A DNA stretch of 64,000 bases from Flavobacterium swingsii. Lineage in GTDB: Bacteria > Bacteroidota > Bacteroidia > Flavobacteriales > Flavobacteriaceae. The translations under genes and the position numbers were made by a program. The notes under the pieces were generated by a model, which saw only the letters and a program-made list of their open reading frames with translations, was not told where the DNA came from and did not search any database. Below are positions 54,336-63,126 of this stretch, piece by piece. The stretch covers positions 124,001-188,000 of the forward strand of contig NZ_FOJT01000006.1 in NCBI RefSeq assembly GCF_900111965.1, read 5' to 3'. How positions within the stretch are numbered: the first letter of the stretch is position 1; each line of letters begins with the position of its first letter.

Positions 54336-55082
54336 ATGAAATTACTAGAAGGAAAAGTAGCCATTATAACAGGCGCAAGTCGCGGAATAGGAAGTGGAAT
54401 TGCTAAGGTATTCGCACAACATGGTGCAAATGTGGCGTTTACATACAGTTCGTCTGTGGAATCTGCGATGGCTTTAGAAACAGAATTAAATGCTTTAGGA
54501 ATAAAAGCAAAAGGATATCAGTCTAATGCAGCCGATTTTAATGAAGCGCAAACCTTTGTAGATGCAGTAATTGCTGAATTTGGAACAGTAGATGTTTTAA
54601 TAAACAACGCAGGAATTACTAAAGATAATTTGCTAATGCGTATGTCTGAAGAAGATTTTGATAAAGTTATCGATGTTAATTTGAAATCTGTTTTTAATAT
54701 GACAAAAGCCATACAAAAAACATTCTTGAAACAACGTTCAGGTTCTATTATCAATATGAGTAGTGTAGTGGGAGTGAAGGGTAACGCCGGACAAACGAAT
54801 TATGCGGCTTCAAAAGCAGGAGTTATTGGATTCACAAAATCGGTAGCTTTAGAGTTAGGTTCTCGTAATATTCGTTGTAATGCTATTGCTCCAGGATTTA
54901 TAGAAACTGAAATGACTGCAAAACTAAACGAAGATGTGGTACAAGGTTGGAGAGAAAGTATTCCGTTGCGTCGTGGTGGAACTCCAGAAGATGTTGCCAA
55001 TGCTTGTGTTTTCTTAGCTTGCGACTTGAGCGCTTATGTAACTGGACAAGTACTAAATGTTGATGGAGGAATGTTAACGTAA
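54336..55082 (+). CDS. fabG: 3-oxoacyl-[ACP] reductase FabG
   Basis: NADPH-dependent reduction of 3-oxoacyl-ACP in fatty-acid elongation. The 248 aa have TGASRGIGSGIA (about 12-23), NNAGITKDNLLMRMSEEDFDKVIDVNLKS (strongly FabG-like), the catalytic Ser in NMSSVVGVKGNAGQTNYAASKAG with Tyr and Lys, and APGFIETEMTAKL, then the C-terminal LACDLSAYVTGQVLNVDGGM. It is followed 8 bp later by the VWA membrane-protein gene. Confidence 0.94.
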   Translation: MKLLEGKVAIITGASRGIGSGIAKVFAQHGANVAFTYSSSVESAMALETELNALGIKAKGYQSNAADFNEAQTFVDAVIAEFGTVDVLINNAGITKDNLLMRMSEEDFDKVIDVNLKSVFNMTKAIQKTFLKQRSGSIINMSSVVGVKGNAGQTNYAASKAGVIGFTKSVALELGSRNIRCNAIAPGFIETEMTAKLNEDVVQGWRESIPLRRGGTPEDVANACVFLACDLSAYVTGQVLNVDGGMLT

Positions 55083-55090
55083 GAAACTAA

Positions 55091-57118
55091 ATGAATACAG
55101 CCACAATTCTACTCATAATACTTTCTTTAGTAATTGCTGGAGGATTGTCGTTTTATCAATATTTTTATAAAAACAAAAACTACAACAAAGTCAATATTTT
55201 ATTGGCTTTGTTGCGTTTTCTTTCTGTTTTTTCGATTCTTTTATTGCTGATTAATCCAATCATATCAAGAAAAACTTACGAAACTAGCAAAACACCTTTG
55301 CCAATTGTTGTCGATAATTCTCAATCAATATCAGAATTAAAACAAGAAAATATATCGAAAGAATTATCTCAAAAATTATCAGAAAATAGTCAATTGAAAG
55401 ACAAATATGATGTTCAATTGTTTAGTTTCGATACTGATTTTTATTCTGATAAGCCAATAGATTATGAAGGAAAACAATCTAATATTCATAAAGTTGCTCA
55501 AAATTTAAAGCAATTATATCGAAATCAAAATTTTCCAATTGTATTGCTTTCTGACGGAAACCAAACTATCGGGAACGATTATGTGTATTCATTTCCGCAG
55601 AATAATCAGGTTTACCCATTGGTTTTAGGCGATACAACTAACTTTTTAGATGTAAAAATCAATCAGTTGAATGTAAATAAATATGCATTCCTAAAAAATA
55701 AATTTCCAGTTGAAGTTTTCTTGCAATACAACGGAAACAAAAGCATCAATACTACTTTTAGTATTCAACAAGGAAATAATACGATTCACAAACAAACAGT
55801 TTCGTTTTCTGCTAATAAAAAATCGCAAGAAATCACCGTTTTATTAAATGCTGATAGAGTAGGAGTCCATACTTATAAAGCAATTATTTCTACTTCCGAA
55901 GCAGAGAAAAATAAATACAATAATGTTAAGAATTTTGCGGTTGAAATAATTGATGAACGATCAGAAATCGCATTAATTTCGGCAATAAATCATCCAGATT
56001 TAGGTGCTATAAAACGTGCGATAGAATCTAATGTACAACGCAAAGTAACGTTGCTTAAACCACAACAAATTAAAACATTACAAGATTATAATGTTTTAAT
56101 TTTGTATCAACCCAATGCAGAATTTAAATCTATTTTAGAACAAAATAAAAATCTGCAATTAAACACTTTTGTAATTACGGGTTTGAGTACAGATTATAGT
56201 GTTTTGAACCAATATCAAGACCAATTAGCATTTAGAATGTCTGGTCAGCAAGAAGATTTTACGGCCGAATTTAATCTACAATTTAATTCATTTGCATTAG
56301 ATAATATTGGTTTCGAACAGTTTCCACCTTTAGAAAATTCGTTTGGAAATATTGATATTAAAGGAAATGTAAATACCTTATTGCAATCGCAAATTAGAAA
56401 TATTAAGACCGAAAATCCGTTATTGGCTTTTGCCGAAAACGGAATGAAACGAAATGCCTATCTTTTTGGAGAAAATATTTGGAAATGGCGTGTAGAAAGT
56501 CATTTAAAAACCAAATCATTCGAACAATTTGATGTTTTTATGGATAAAATCATTCAGTTTTTAGCTTCTAACGCTTCAAAAAAATCATTGATTGTCACGC
56601 ACGAAAGTTTTTATAATTCTGGCGAAAACATCGAAATTTCTGCTCAGTATTTTAATAAAAACTATGAGTTTGAAGAAAATGCGCAATTGACCATTCAATT
56701 AAAAAATAAGAAAACGAATGTTACTAAAACCTATGATTTCTTAAAAGGAAATGGAGAATATAAAGTGAATTTTGAAGATTTAGAAGCAGGGAATTATAGT
56801 TTTACAGTCAAAGAAAACAACTCGAAAGCTTCGTATTCAGGTAATTTTGAAGTTTTAGATTTTGAAATTGAAAAACAATCTGTAAATCCAGATGTTTCGC
56901 GTTTAACGCAATTGGCAACAAATACAAAAGGAAAAATATTTTATCCAACACAAGTAGATAAATTAATTGCGGAGTTACTTAAAAAAGAAAGTTTTCCAGC
57001 TATTCAGAAAGAAATAGTTAAAAAATCACCTTTAATAGATTTAATATGGTTGCTTATTCTTTTAGCAATTACGCTAACTACAGAATGGTTTGTTAGAAAA
57101 TACAACGGAATGTTGTAA
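55091..57118 (+). CDS. VWA-like membrane protein
   Basis: A 675-aa protein with two N-terminal transmembrane helices (about 3-22 and 33-55), a long periplasmic part and a C-terminal transmembrane helix (about 647-666). A von Willebrand A-like domain follows the second helix: PLPIVVDNSQSISELKQE carries the MIDAS DxSxS pattern (DNSQS), and NFPIVLLSDGNQTIGNDYVY is the second strand with SDG. Beta-sandwich segments follow. Topology and motifs resemble BatA/BatB-like or DUF4159-associated proteins, but I cannot name the family. It probably shares a transcript with fabG. Confidence 0.75.
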   Translation: MNTATILLIILSLVIAGGLSFYQYFYKNKNYNKVNILLALLRFLSVFSILLLLINPIISRKTYETSKTPLPIVVDNSQSISELKQENISKELSQKLSENSQLKDKYDVQLFSFDTDFYSDKPIDYEGKQSNIHKVAQNLKQLYRNQNFPIVLLSDGNQTIGNDYVYSFPQNNQVYPLVLGDTTNFLDVKINQLNVNKYAFLKNKFPVEVFLQYNGNKSINTTFSIQQGNNTIHKQTVSFSANKKSQEITVLLNADRVGVHTYKAIISTSEAEKNKYNNVKNFAVEIIDERSEIALISAINHPDLGAIKRAIESNVQRKVTLLKPQQIKTLQDYNVLILYQPNAEFKSILEQNKNLQLNTFVITGLSTDYSVLNQYQDQLAFRMSGQQEDFTAEFNLQFNSFALDNIGFEQFPPLENSFGNIDIKGNVNTLLQSQIRNIKTENPLLAFAENGMKRNAYLFGENIWKWRVESHLKTKSFEQFDVFMDKIIQFLASNASKKSLIVTHESFYNSGENIEISAQYFNKNYEFEENAQLTIQLKNKKTNVTKTYDFLKGNGEYKVNFEDLEAGNYSFTVKENNSKASYSGNFEVLDFEIEKQSVNPDVSRLTQLATNTKGKIFYPTQVDKLIAELLKKESFPAIQKEIVKKSPLIDLIWLLILLAITLTTEWFVRKYNGML

Positions 57119-57197
57119 AAAAAAAATCAATTTCAATGTCAAAATTCAATGGTAATATCAAAGAGAAATTTCAATTAAAACTTTAAAACTAAAAACT

Positions 57198-57686
57198 ATG
57201 AACGACGCACATTTACACATGTTAGTAAACCATTTTCCAATAATCGGATTATTTTTTGGAATTGGAATTTTACTTTTTGGGATTATAAAAAAAAATCCAT
57301 TACTTATTAATACAGCTTATATTATTTTTATTTTTTGCATGATAATGGGTAAAATCTCAATGTTTACAGGAGAAAAATCCGAAGATATTGTCGAGGATTT
57401 AGGTATTTCACATGACTTAATTCACAACCACGAAGAACTAGCTGAAAGTTTTATGAAAATATTTTACCTACTCGGATTAGCTTCTATTTTAGGATTATAT
57501 GCCAATTATAAGAAACATTCTAAATCACTTTTAGTAGCCTATTTAGCAATTACCATTGCTATTGTTACGGCAATAATGTCTAAATCTGTAGGAACATCTG
57601 GAGGCGAAATTCGTCATACTGAAATTAGAGCTAATGCAACAAAAACTCCAACAACTACTGTGGCTGAGGGAAAAGACAAAGATTAA
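57198..57686 (+). CDS. DUF2231-like membrane protein
   Basis: A 162-aa inner-membrane protein with about four helices (about 8-28, 33-53, 83-101 and 108-130). The opening MNDAHLHMLVNHFPIIGLFFGIGILLFGII resembles the His-rich start of DUF2231 proteins, and SHDLIHNHEELAES is a further His-containing loop. The C-terminal tail is hydrophilic. Function unknown; the His pairs might ligate heme or metal. It lies 79 bp after the VWA gene and just upstream of the his promoter. Confidence 0.6.
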   Translation: MNDAHLHMLVNHFPIIGLFFGIGILLFGIIKKNPLLINTAYIIFIFCMIMGKISMFTGEKSEDIVEDLGISHDLIHNHEELAESFMKIFYLLGLASILGLYANYKKHSKSLLVAYLAITIAIVTAIMSKSVGTSGGEIRHTEIRANATKTPTTTVAEGKDKD

Positions 57687-57746
57687 ACAAATCATAAATT
57701 AGTAAGAATTATAAAAAATAATTTGTTTTCTATTTTTATTTGAGCA

Positions 57747-57754
57747 TATATTTG
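57747..57754 (+). promoter_or_regulatory. Promoter -7 box of the his operon
   Basis: TATATTTG matches TAnnTTTG exactly; a TTG lies at 57723-57725, 21 nt upstream, slightly longer than the preferred spacing. It ends 21 nt before the leader-peptide ATG, so the transcript would start at about 57760. Confidence 0.65.
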
Positions 57755-57775
57755 CAACGTATTAAAAAAACAAAA

Positions 57776-57835
57776 ATGTTCACAAATCAATTACATCAAC
57801 ATCATTTTCATATTTGCTCTCAGGCGAAGTGTTAA
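57776..57835 (+). CDS. hisL: His operon leader peptide
   Basis: A 19-codon open frame, MFTNQLHQHHFHICSQAKC, followed by TAA. Four of residues 7 to 12 are His (positions 7, 9, 10, 12), an enrichment expected only of a histidine attenuator. It lies between the his promoter and a strong intrinsic terminator in front of hisG. Ribosome stalling at these codons when His-tRNA is scarce is the expected sensor step. Confidence 0.88.
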   Translation: MFTNQLHQHHFHICSQAKC

Positions 57836-57899
57836 TGGTATGCGTGTAAATCACAATATTCTAAAACCCGTTTGAGTACATCAAACGGGTTTTTTATTT
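57819..57899 (+). promoter_or_regulatory. Histidine transcription attenuator (antiterminator and terminator)
   Basis: Terminator: the perfect 13-bp stem AAAACCCGTTTGA / TCAAACGGGTTTT (57863-57875 with 57881-57893) has the loop GTACA and then T-rich sequence. Alternative pairing: CTCAGGCG (57819-57826) is complementary to CGTTTGAG (57869-57876) with two G-U pairs, which would take apart the terminator's 5' arm. The first segment lies 8 nt after the last His codon, so a ribosome stalled in the first His codons leaves it free, while one at the stop codon (57833) covers it. This fits classic his attenuation. Confidence 0.8.
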
Positions 57900-57909
57900 T
57901 CTCCAAGTT

Positions 57910-57946
57910 GTACTCATTCATAATATTTAATCAAAAAAATGAGTAC
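57910..57946 (+). promoter_or_regulatory. Inverted repeat enclosing the hisG start codon
   Basis: GTACTCATT (57910-57918) is the exact reverse complement of AATGAGTAC (57938-57946), which contains the hisG ATG (57939-57941). The resulting 9-bp hairpin would hide the start codon. The 5' arm can also pair over 7 nt (TGTACTC) with GAGTACA in the terminator loop region (57874-57880). Confidence 0.5.
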
Positions 57947-58796
57947 TCTAAAAATTGCAATTCAAAAATCAGGTCGTCTGAATGAAGACAGCTTAAAAAT
58001 CCTTAAAGATTGTGGTGTTTCTATTCATAATGGAAACGATCAACTGAAAGCCACTGCTACAAATTTTCCTTTAGAAGTTTTGTTTCTTCGTAATTCAGAT
58101 ATTCCACAATATCTCATTGATGGTGTTGTAGATATCGCTATTGTTGGCGATAATATTTTGGTCGAAAAAGGTGGTAATATTCAAATTGCAGAAAAATTAG
58201 GATTTTCAAAATGCAAAGTTTCAATTGCTGTCCCAAAAGCTTTTCAATACAATTCTATTCAAGATTTAAAAGGCTTGCGTGTTGCTACTTCTTACCCAAA
58301 TACCGTCAATAATTACTTTAAATCTAAAAATACTGAAGTCGATTTACACGAAATATCAGGATCTGTAGAAATTGCTCCCAATATTGGTTTGGCAGATGCT
58401 ATCGTAGATATTGTTTCTAGCGGGAGTACCTTATTCAAAAACAACCTTAAAGAAGTTGAAGTGATTTTTAAAAGCGAAGCTGTTTTGGCTGTTTCTCCAA
58501 AAATAACCGCAGAAAATCAAATCGTTTTAAACAAGTTACTTTTTAGAATTCAATCGGTTCTAAAAGCTAGAAAATCTAAATATATTTTGATGAATGTGCC
58601 TAATAATAAAATAGCTGAAATTAGTAAAATCCTTCCAGTTCTAAAAAGCCCAACCGTTATGCCATTAGCAGAAGAAGGGTGGAGTAGTGTACATTCTGTT
58701 ATTGATGAAGAATTATTTTGGGAAGTTATAGACCAATTAAAAACAGCTGGTGCTGAAGGAATTCTCGTTTGTCCAATTGAAAAAATGGTAATTTAA
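57939..58796 (+). CDS. hisG: ATP phosphoribosyltransferase (HisG, long form)
   Basis: First step of histidine synthesis: ATP plus PRPP to phosphoribosyl-ATP. The 285-aa length, with a C-terminal ACT-like regulatory part (about 210-285, ARKSKYILMNVPNNKIAEISKILPVLKSPTVMPLAEEGWSSVHSVI), marks the long form, which is feedback inhibited by His and needs no HisZ. Core motifs are IAIQKSGRLNEDSLKIL, VVDIAIVGDNILVE, LRVATSYPNTVNNYF and the PRPP loop ADAIVDIVSSGSTLFKNNL. It is the first structural gene after the attenuator. Confidence 0.95.
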   Translation: MSTLKIAIQKSGRLNEDSLKILKDCGVSIHNGNDQLKATATNFPLEVLFLRNSDIPQYLIDGVVDIAIVGDNILVEKGGNIQIAEKLGFSKCKVSIAVPKAFQYNSIQDLKGLRVATSYPNTVNNYFKSKNTEVDLHEISGSVEIAPNIGLADAIVDIVSSGSTLFKNNLKEVEVIFKSEAVLAVSPKITAENQIVLNKLLFRIQSVLKARKSKYILMNVPNNKIAEISKILPVLKSPTVMPLAEEGWSSVHSVIDEELFWEVIDQLKTAGAEGILVCPIEKMVI

Positions 58797-58807
58797 ATTT
58801 TAATAAA

Positions 58808-60097
58808 ATGAATAAAATATACAATCCAAAACCAGAAACTTGGTCTGAAATTTTAAAAAGACCAACACAATCCTTCAATGATATTGAAGAAACTGTAAAA
58901 GGAATTTTTAAAGAAATTCAACAAAAAGGAGATATTGCAGTTACAAAATACACCTCATTTTTTGACGGAATTATTTTAGATAATATAGAAGTTTCGAACG
59001 AAGAAATTCAAGAAGCTATTGCTTTAGTATCAACAGAATTGAAACAAGCTATTGCTTTAGCAAAATCGAATATTGAGAAATTTCACACCGCTCAAAAAAC
59101 TTCAAAAATTGAAGTCGAAACGATTGAAGGTGTAAATTGTTGGCAGGAAAAGCGTCCAATTCAAAAAGTTGGATTATATATTCCTGGAGGAACTGCGCCT
59201 TTGTTTTCTACGGTATTAATGTTGACTATTCCGGCTCAAATTGCGGGTTGCAAAGAAATTATTCTATGTTCGCCACCAGATAAATCAGGAAAAATAAACC
59301 CAGCTATTTTATACGTTGCCAATTTGTGTGGTGTAACAAAAGTCCTAAAAGTAGGAGGGATTCAAGCAATAGCAGGAATGGCTTTTGGTACACAAACTAT
59401 CCCAAAAGTGTATAAGATATTTGGACCTGGAAATCAGTTTGTAACAGTTGCCAAACAATTTGCTACACGATTTGGAGTAGCTATCGATATGCCTGCTGGT
59501 CCAAGCGAATTACTTATTGTTGCGGATGATACTGCAATTCCAAGCTTTGTGGCTTCCGATTTATTAAGCCAAGCCGAACATGGAACAGATAGTCAAGTGA
59601 TTTTAGTTTCGACTTCAAAAGAATTGATAGATGTTGTTGAGACCGAAATCAACAAGCAAATTGAAGTGTTACCTAGAAAAAATATTGCACAAAAAGCTAT
59701 CGAAAATTCTAAACTAATTTATGTTGAAAATGATACAATAGCTATTGATTTAATTAACGAATATGGCCCAGAACACTTTATTATTTGTACTAATAAGGAT
59801 AATTTTTATATTGATAATATAGAAAATGCAGGTTCTGTTTTCATAGGAAATTATACACCTGAAAGTGCTGGAGATTATGCCTCTGGAACCAATCATACTT
59901 TACCAACAAACGGTTATGCTAAAAATTATTCGGGTGTCAACTTAGATAGTTTTCTGAAATCGATGACTTTCCAAAAAATATCTAAAATTGGCATTCAAAA
60001 AATTGGTACCGCAATAGAAATTATGGCAGAAGCCGAAGGTTTACAAGCGCACAAAAATGCTGTTTCATTACGATTAAAAGCAATAGAAAATGAATAA
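58808..60097 (+). CDS. hisD: Histidinol dehydrogenase
   Basis: Zn- and NAD-dependent two-step oxidation of L-histidinol to histidine. The 429 aa include VGLYIPGGTAPLFSTVLMLTIPAQIAGC, FGPGNQFVTVAKQFA, DMPAGPSELLIVADD, SQAEHGTDSQVIL, EYGPEHFIICT and ASGTNHTLPTNGYAKNYSGVNLDSFLKSMTFQKIS, covering the known metal and catalytic residues. It begins 11 bp after hisG and overlaps hisC by 8 bp. Confidence 0.96.
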   Translation: MNKIYNPKPETWSEILKRPTQSFNDIEETVKGIFKEIQQKGDIAVTKYTSFFDGIILDNIEVSNEEIQEAIALVSTELKQAIALAKSNIEKFHTAQKTSKIEVETIEGVNCWQEKRPIQKVGLYIPGGTAPLFSTVLMLTIPAQIAGCKEIILCSPPDKSGKINPAILYVANLCGVTKVLKVGGIQAIAGMAFGTQTIPKVYKIFGPGNQFVTVAKQFATRFGVAIDMPAGPSELLIVADDTAIPSFVASDLLSQAEHGTDSQVILVSTSKELIDVVETEINKQIEVLPRKNIAQKAIENSKLIYVENDTIAIDLINEYGPEHFIICTNKDNFYIDNIENAGSVFIGNYTPESAGDYASGTNHTLPTNGYAKNYSGVNLDSFLKSMTFQKISKIGIQKIGTAIEIMAEAEGLQAHKNAVSLRLKAIENE

Positions 60098-61130
60098 TTT
60101 CAATATCAATAATCTCATCAGAGAAAATATAAAAAACATGCAATCTTATTCTTCTGCACGAGATGAGTTTAAAGATTTTACGCACAATATGGTTTATCTT
60201 GATGCCAATGAAAATCCGTTTTCTAACGGAATAAATCGTTATCCAGATCCGCAACAAAAGAAATTAAAAGGTTTTTTGTCACAACAAAATAAGATTAATG
60301 AAAACCAAATCCTGTTAGGAAATGGTAGTGATGAAGTACTTGATCTATTGTTTAGAGCATTTTGCGAACCCAATAAAGATAATGTAATTACATTGCCGCC
60401 AACGTATGGAATGTATGGAGTTCTTGCCAATATTAATGCCATAGAAAACAAAGAAGTCTTATTGTCAAAGAATTTTCAACCCAATATTGATGAAATAGTA
60501 AAGAATGTAAATGAGAATACTAAAATAATTTTCCTTTGTTCACCCAATAATCCAACAGGAAATTCTTTTGATGATCAAGCTATTTTATCATTACTAAAAA
60601 AGTTTAACGGACTGATAGTTATCGATGAAGCTTACATAGATTTCTCTAAAAATGACAGTTGGTTGCAAGTAATAGACGATTATCCAAATCTTGTTATCAC
60701 GCAAACACTTTCTAAAGCCTATGCAATGGCAGGTTTAAGAGTTGGAATTTTGTATGCTTCTACAGAAATAATCTCAGTATTAAATAAAATAAAACCACCA
60801 TATAATATCAATAATTTATCGCAAGAATCGGCTTTAAAAAAATTGGAACAAAACACCTTAAATTTTCAGATCAAAAAAATTATAAATGAGCGAAAAAAAA
60901 TGTTCGAATCTTTAGTTTCTATACCATTTGTAGAAAAAACATATCCTTCAGATGCTAATTTTATTCTTATAAAAGTAGATGACGCAAACAAAAGATACAA
61001 CCAACTAATCGAAAACGGAATCGTCATTAGAAACAGAAGCAATCAGGCTCTGTGCGAGAATTGTTTGAGAATTACTATTGGTACCAAAGAAGAAAACGAA
61101 AAATTAATAACCGTTTTAAAATTATTATAA
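60090..61130 (+). CDS. hisC: Histidinol-phosphate aminotransferase
   Basis: PLP-dependent fold-type I aminotransferase. The 346 aa have [62 protein letters not shown] and the PLP-Lys region [17 protein letters not shown], with the C-terminal FILIKVDD and [16 protein letters not shown]. It overlaps hisD by 8 bp and hisB by 1 bp, as in tightly coupled his operons. Confidence 0.95.
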   Translation: MNNFNINNLIRENIKNMQSYSSARDEFKDFTHNMVYLDANENPFSNGINRYPDPQQKKLKGFLSQQNKINENQILLGNGSDEVLDLLFRAFCEPNKDNVITLPPTYGMYGVLANINAIENKEVLLSKNFQPNIDEIVKNVNENTKIIFLCSPNNPTGNSFDDQAILSLLKKFNGLIVIDEAYIDFSKNDSWLQVIDDYPNLVITQTLSKAYAMAGLRVGILYASTEIISVLNKIKPPYNINNLSQESALKKLEQNTLNFQIKKIINERKKMFESLVSIPFVEKTYPSDANFILIKVDDANKRYNQLIENGIVIRNRSNQALCENCLRITIGTKEENEKLITVLKLL

Positions 61131-62266
61131 TGAAAAAGAAAGTATTATTTATAGACAGAGACGGAACGATGATTAAGGAAACTATCGACGAACAGATTGA
61201 TGGTTTCAATAAAATGATTTTTTATCCAAAATGTATTCCTTTTTTGAGTAAAATTGCCCAAGAATTAGATTATGAATTGGTTATGATTACCAATCAAGAT
61301 GGTTTAGGAACGTCAAGTTTTCCTGAAGAAACCTTTTGGCCTGTACATAATTTTATTATGAAAACCTTTGAAAACGAAGGCGTAATTTTCAATAAAGTGT
61401 GCATCGACAGAACATTTCCTTCAGAAAATGCCAATACTAGAAAACCAAAAACTGGCTGGCTAACCGAATATTTTTCTGAAGACTATGATTTACAAAACTC
61501 ATTTGTCATTGGTGATCGATTAACTGATTTAGAATTAGGGAAAAATCTTGGTTCAAAAGCTATTTTTATAAATGATGATACTAATTTGGGAACAAGCGAA
61601 ATATCTGTAAAAAAAGAAGAACTAAATCAATATATTGCTTTAGAAACCAACGATTGGCAAAAAATTTATGAGTTTTTGAAACTGGAAAATCGTTCAGCTT
61701 CTATCGTTAGAAAAACAAACGAGACAGAAATTTCGATTCTATTAAATCTTGATGGAACAGGTAAAAGTAAAATTGATACTGGAATCGCTTTTTTCGACCA
61801 CATGTTAGACCAAATTGCACGCCACGGACAAATGGATTTAGAAATTCTTGTAAAAGGAGATTTGCAAGTTGACGAACACCACACAATTGAAGACACTGCT
61901 ATTGCTTTGGGTGAAGTTTTTGCACAAGCTTTAGGGAATAAACTAGGAATAGAACGCTACGGATTTTGCTTGCCCATGGACGATTGTTTGGCGCAAGTAG
62001 CAATCGATTTTGGAGGACGAAATTGGTTGGTTTGGGAAGCCGATTTCAAACGTGAAATGATTGGACAAATGCCAACCGAAATGTTTTTTCATTTCTTTAA
62101 ATCTTTCTCTGACGGAGCAAAAGTCAACCTAAATATTAAAGCTGAAGGTACGAATGAGCACCACAAAATTGAAGCTATTTTTAAAGCTTTTGCTAAAGCC
62201 ATAAAAGCAGCTGTAAAACGAGATTCAGAAAAAATGATTTTACCGAGTACAAAAGGAATGCTTTAA
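61130..62266 (+). CDS. hisB: Bifunctional histidinol-phosphatase / imidazoleglycerol-phosphate dehydratase
   Basis: Start at 61130 ([17 protein letters not shown]), overlapping the hisC stop as TAATG; the frame is open further upstream only as an artefact of the overlap. The 378-aa fused protein has an N-terminal HAD phosphatase (about 1-170, motif I DRDGT, zinc-loop-like [33 protein letters not shown]) and a C-terminal IGPD domain (about 185-378) with [33 protein letters not shown] and [17 protein letters not shown] metal-binding His repeats. It supplies both steps, so no separate hisN is needed. Confidence 0.95.
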   Translation: MKKKVLFIDRDGTMIKETIDEQIDGFNKMIFYPKCIPFLSKIAQELDYELVMITNQDGLGTSSFPEETFWPVHNFIMKTFENEGVIFNKVCIDRTFPSENANTRKPKTGWLTEYFSEDYDLQNSFVIGDRLTDLELGKNLGSKAIFINDDTNLGTSEISVKKEELNQYIALETNDWQKIYEFLKLENRSASIVRKTNETEISILLNLDGTGKSKIDTGIAFFDHMLDQIARHGQMDLEILVKGDLQVDEHHTIEDTAIALGEVFAQALGNKLGIERYGFCLPMDDCLAQVAIDFGGRNWLVWEADFKREMIGQMPTEMFFHFFKSFSDGAKVNLNIKAEGTNEHHKIEAIFKAFAKAIKAAVKRDSEKMILPSTKGML

Positions 62267-62310
62267 ATAGTCATAATGTCTAAAGTATTAAAGTCTATGC
62301 GTTTAGAATT

Positions 62311-62344
62311 GACTTTATGACTTTTGACTTTACAACTTTAAGAC
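62311..62344 (+). repeat. Periodic GACTTT repeat, copy 2
   Basis: GACTTTATGACTTTTGACTT followed by TACAACTTTAAGAC in the 86-bp hisB-hisH gap. It shares CTTTTGACTTTAC-R-ACTTT with the reverse strand of 9692-9724. Confidence 0.5.
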
Positions 62345-62352
62345 AGATATAA

Positions 62353-62934
62353 ATGAAAATAGTCATTATAAATTACGGAGCAGGAAACATACAAAGTATT
62401 CAGTTTGCCTTACAAAGATTGGGTTACGAAGGTATTTTGTCAAATAATATTACCGAAATTCAATCGGCAGATAAGGTCATTTTTCCAGGAGTTGGAGAAG
62501 CAAGTTCTGCCATGCAAAAACTCCGAGATAGCGGAATAGACAAAATAATTCCAAATCTGAAACAACCCGTTTTAGGAATTTGCCTTGGCATGCAACTCAT
62601 GTGTAACTCGTCTGAAGAAGGAAATACAAAGGGTTTAGGAATTTTCGATATCGATATTATTAAATTTTCCAACAAGGTAAAAGTGCCACAAATGGGTTGG
62701 AATAACATTTATAATTTGAAATCTAGTTTGTTTGAGGGAATTCCTGAAAACGAATACATGTATTTAATTCATAGTTTTTATGCTCCAAAATGTACCGAAT
62801 CCATTGCTTTCACGAGTTATGAAACCGAATATTCGTCAGCCTTACAAAAAGATAATTTCTACGGAGTACAATTTCACCCCGAAAAAAGCGGAAAAATTGG
62901 AGAACAAATTTTGTCTAATTTTTTAGAATTATAA
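62353..62934 (+). CDS. hisH: Imidazole glycerol phosphate synthase subunit HisH
   Basis: Glutaminase subunit that feeds ammonia to HisF. The 193 aa have a class I amidotransferase triad: nucleophile Cys in LGICLGMQLMCNSSEEG, and His/Glu in GVQFHPEKSGKIG, together with IINYGAGNIQSIQFALQRLG and VPQMGWNNIYNLKSSLFEGIPENEYMYLIHSFYA. It lies in the his operon 86 bp after hisB. Confidence 0.96.
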   Translation: MKIVIINYGAGNIQSIQFALQRLGYEGILSNNITEIQSADKVIFPGVGEASSAMQKLRDSGIDKIIPNLKQPVLGICLGMQLMCNSSEEGNTKGLGIFDIDIIKFSNKVKVPQMGWNNIYNLKSSLFEGIPENEYMYLIHSFYAPKCTESIAFTSYETEYSSALQKDNFYGVQFHPEKSGKIGEQILSNFLEL

Positions 62935-62982
62935 TTTACTTCGTCTGTTCGCACTTTCAGGCTCGGGTGGGCGTTCGAGCGG

Positions 62983-63036
62983 GCTTTCCGTTGCAATCTT
63001 TTGTTTTTTAAAGGAAAAAACAAAAGGATTTCCACT
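62983..63036. repeat. 54-nt hairpin element, copy 2
   Basis: Layout: GCTTTCCGTTGCAAT, arm CTTTTGTTTTTT, loop AAAGG, arm AAAAAACAAAAG (perfect 12-bp stem), then GATTTCCACT. It has the same 15-nt left flank (two differences), loop, lengths and right flank (one difference) as 33485-33538, but the stem differs in most of its last eight pairs, with both strands changed. It sits between hisH and hisA inside the operon. Confidence 0.72.
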
Positions 63037-63080
63037 TTAATCCCTAACGCAAAACAGCATATCAGTTATAAAATATTTTT

Positions 63081-63124
63081 TAAATCTAAAATCTAAAATC
63101 AGAAATCTAATATCTAAAATCAGA
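63081..63124 (+). repeat. Short direct repeats ATCTAAAATC
   Basis: AAATCTAAAATC units recur about four times just before hisA, the last ending 4 nt before the hisA ATG. It is probably a slippage-prone AT-rich leader. Confidence 0.5.
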
Positions 63125-63126
63125 AT

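Noticed and set aside
63081..63124. CRISPR-like short repeat array before hisA
   Set aside because: Units are about 10 nt, nearly contiguous and AT-rich with no spacers or cas genes; it is a simple repeat.
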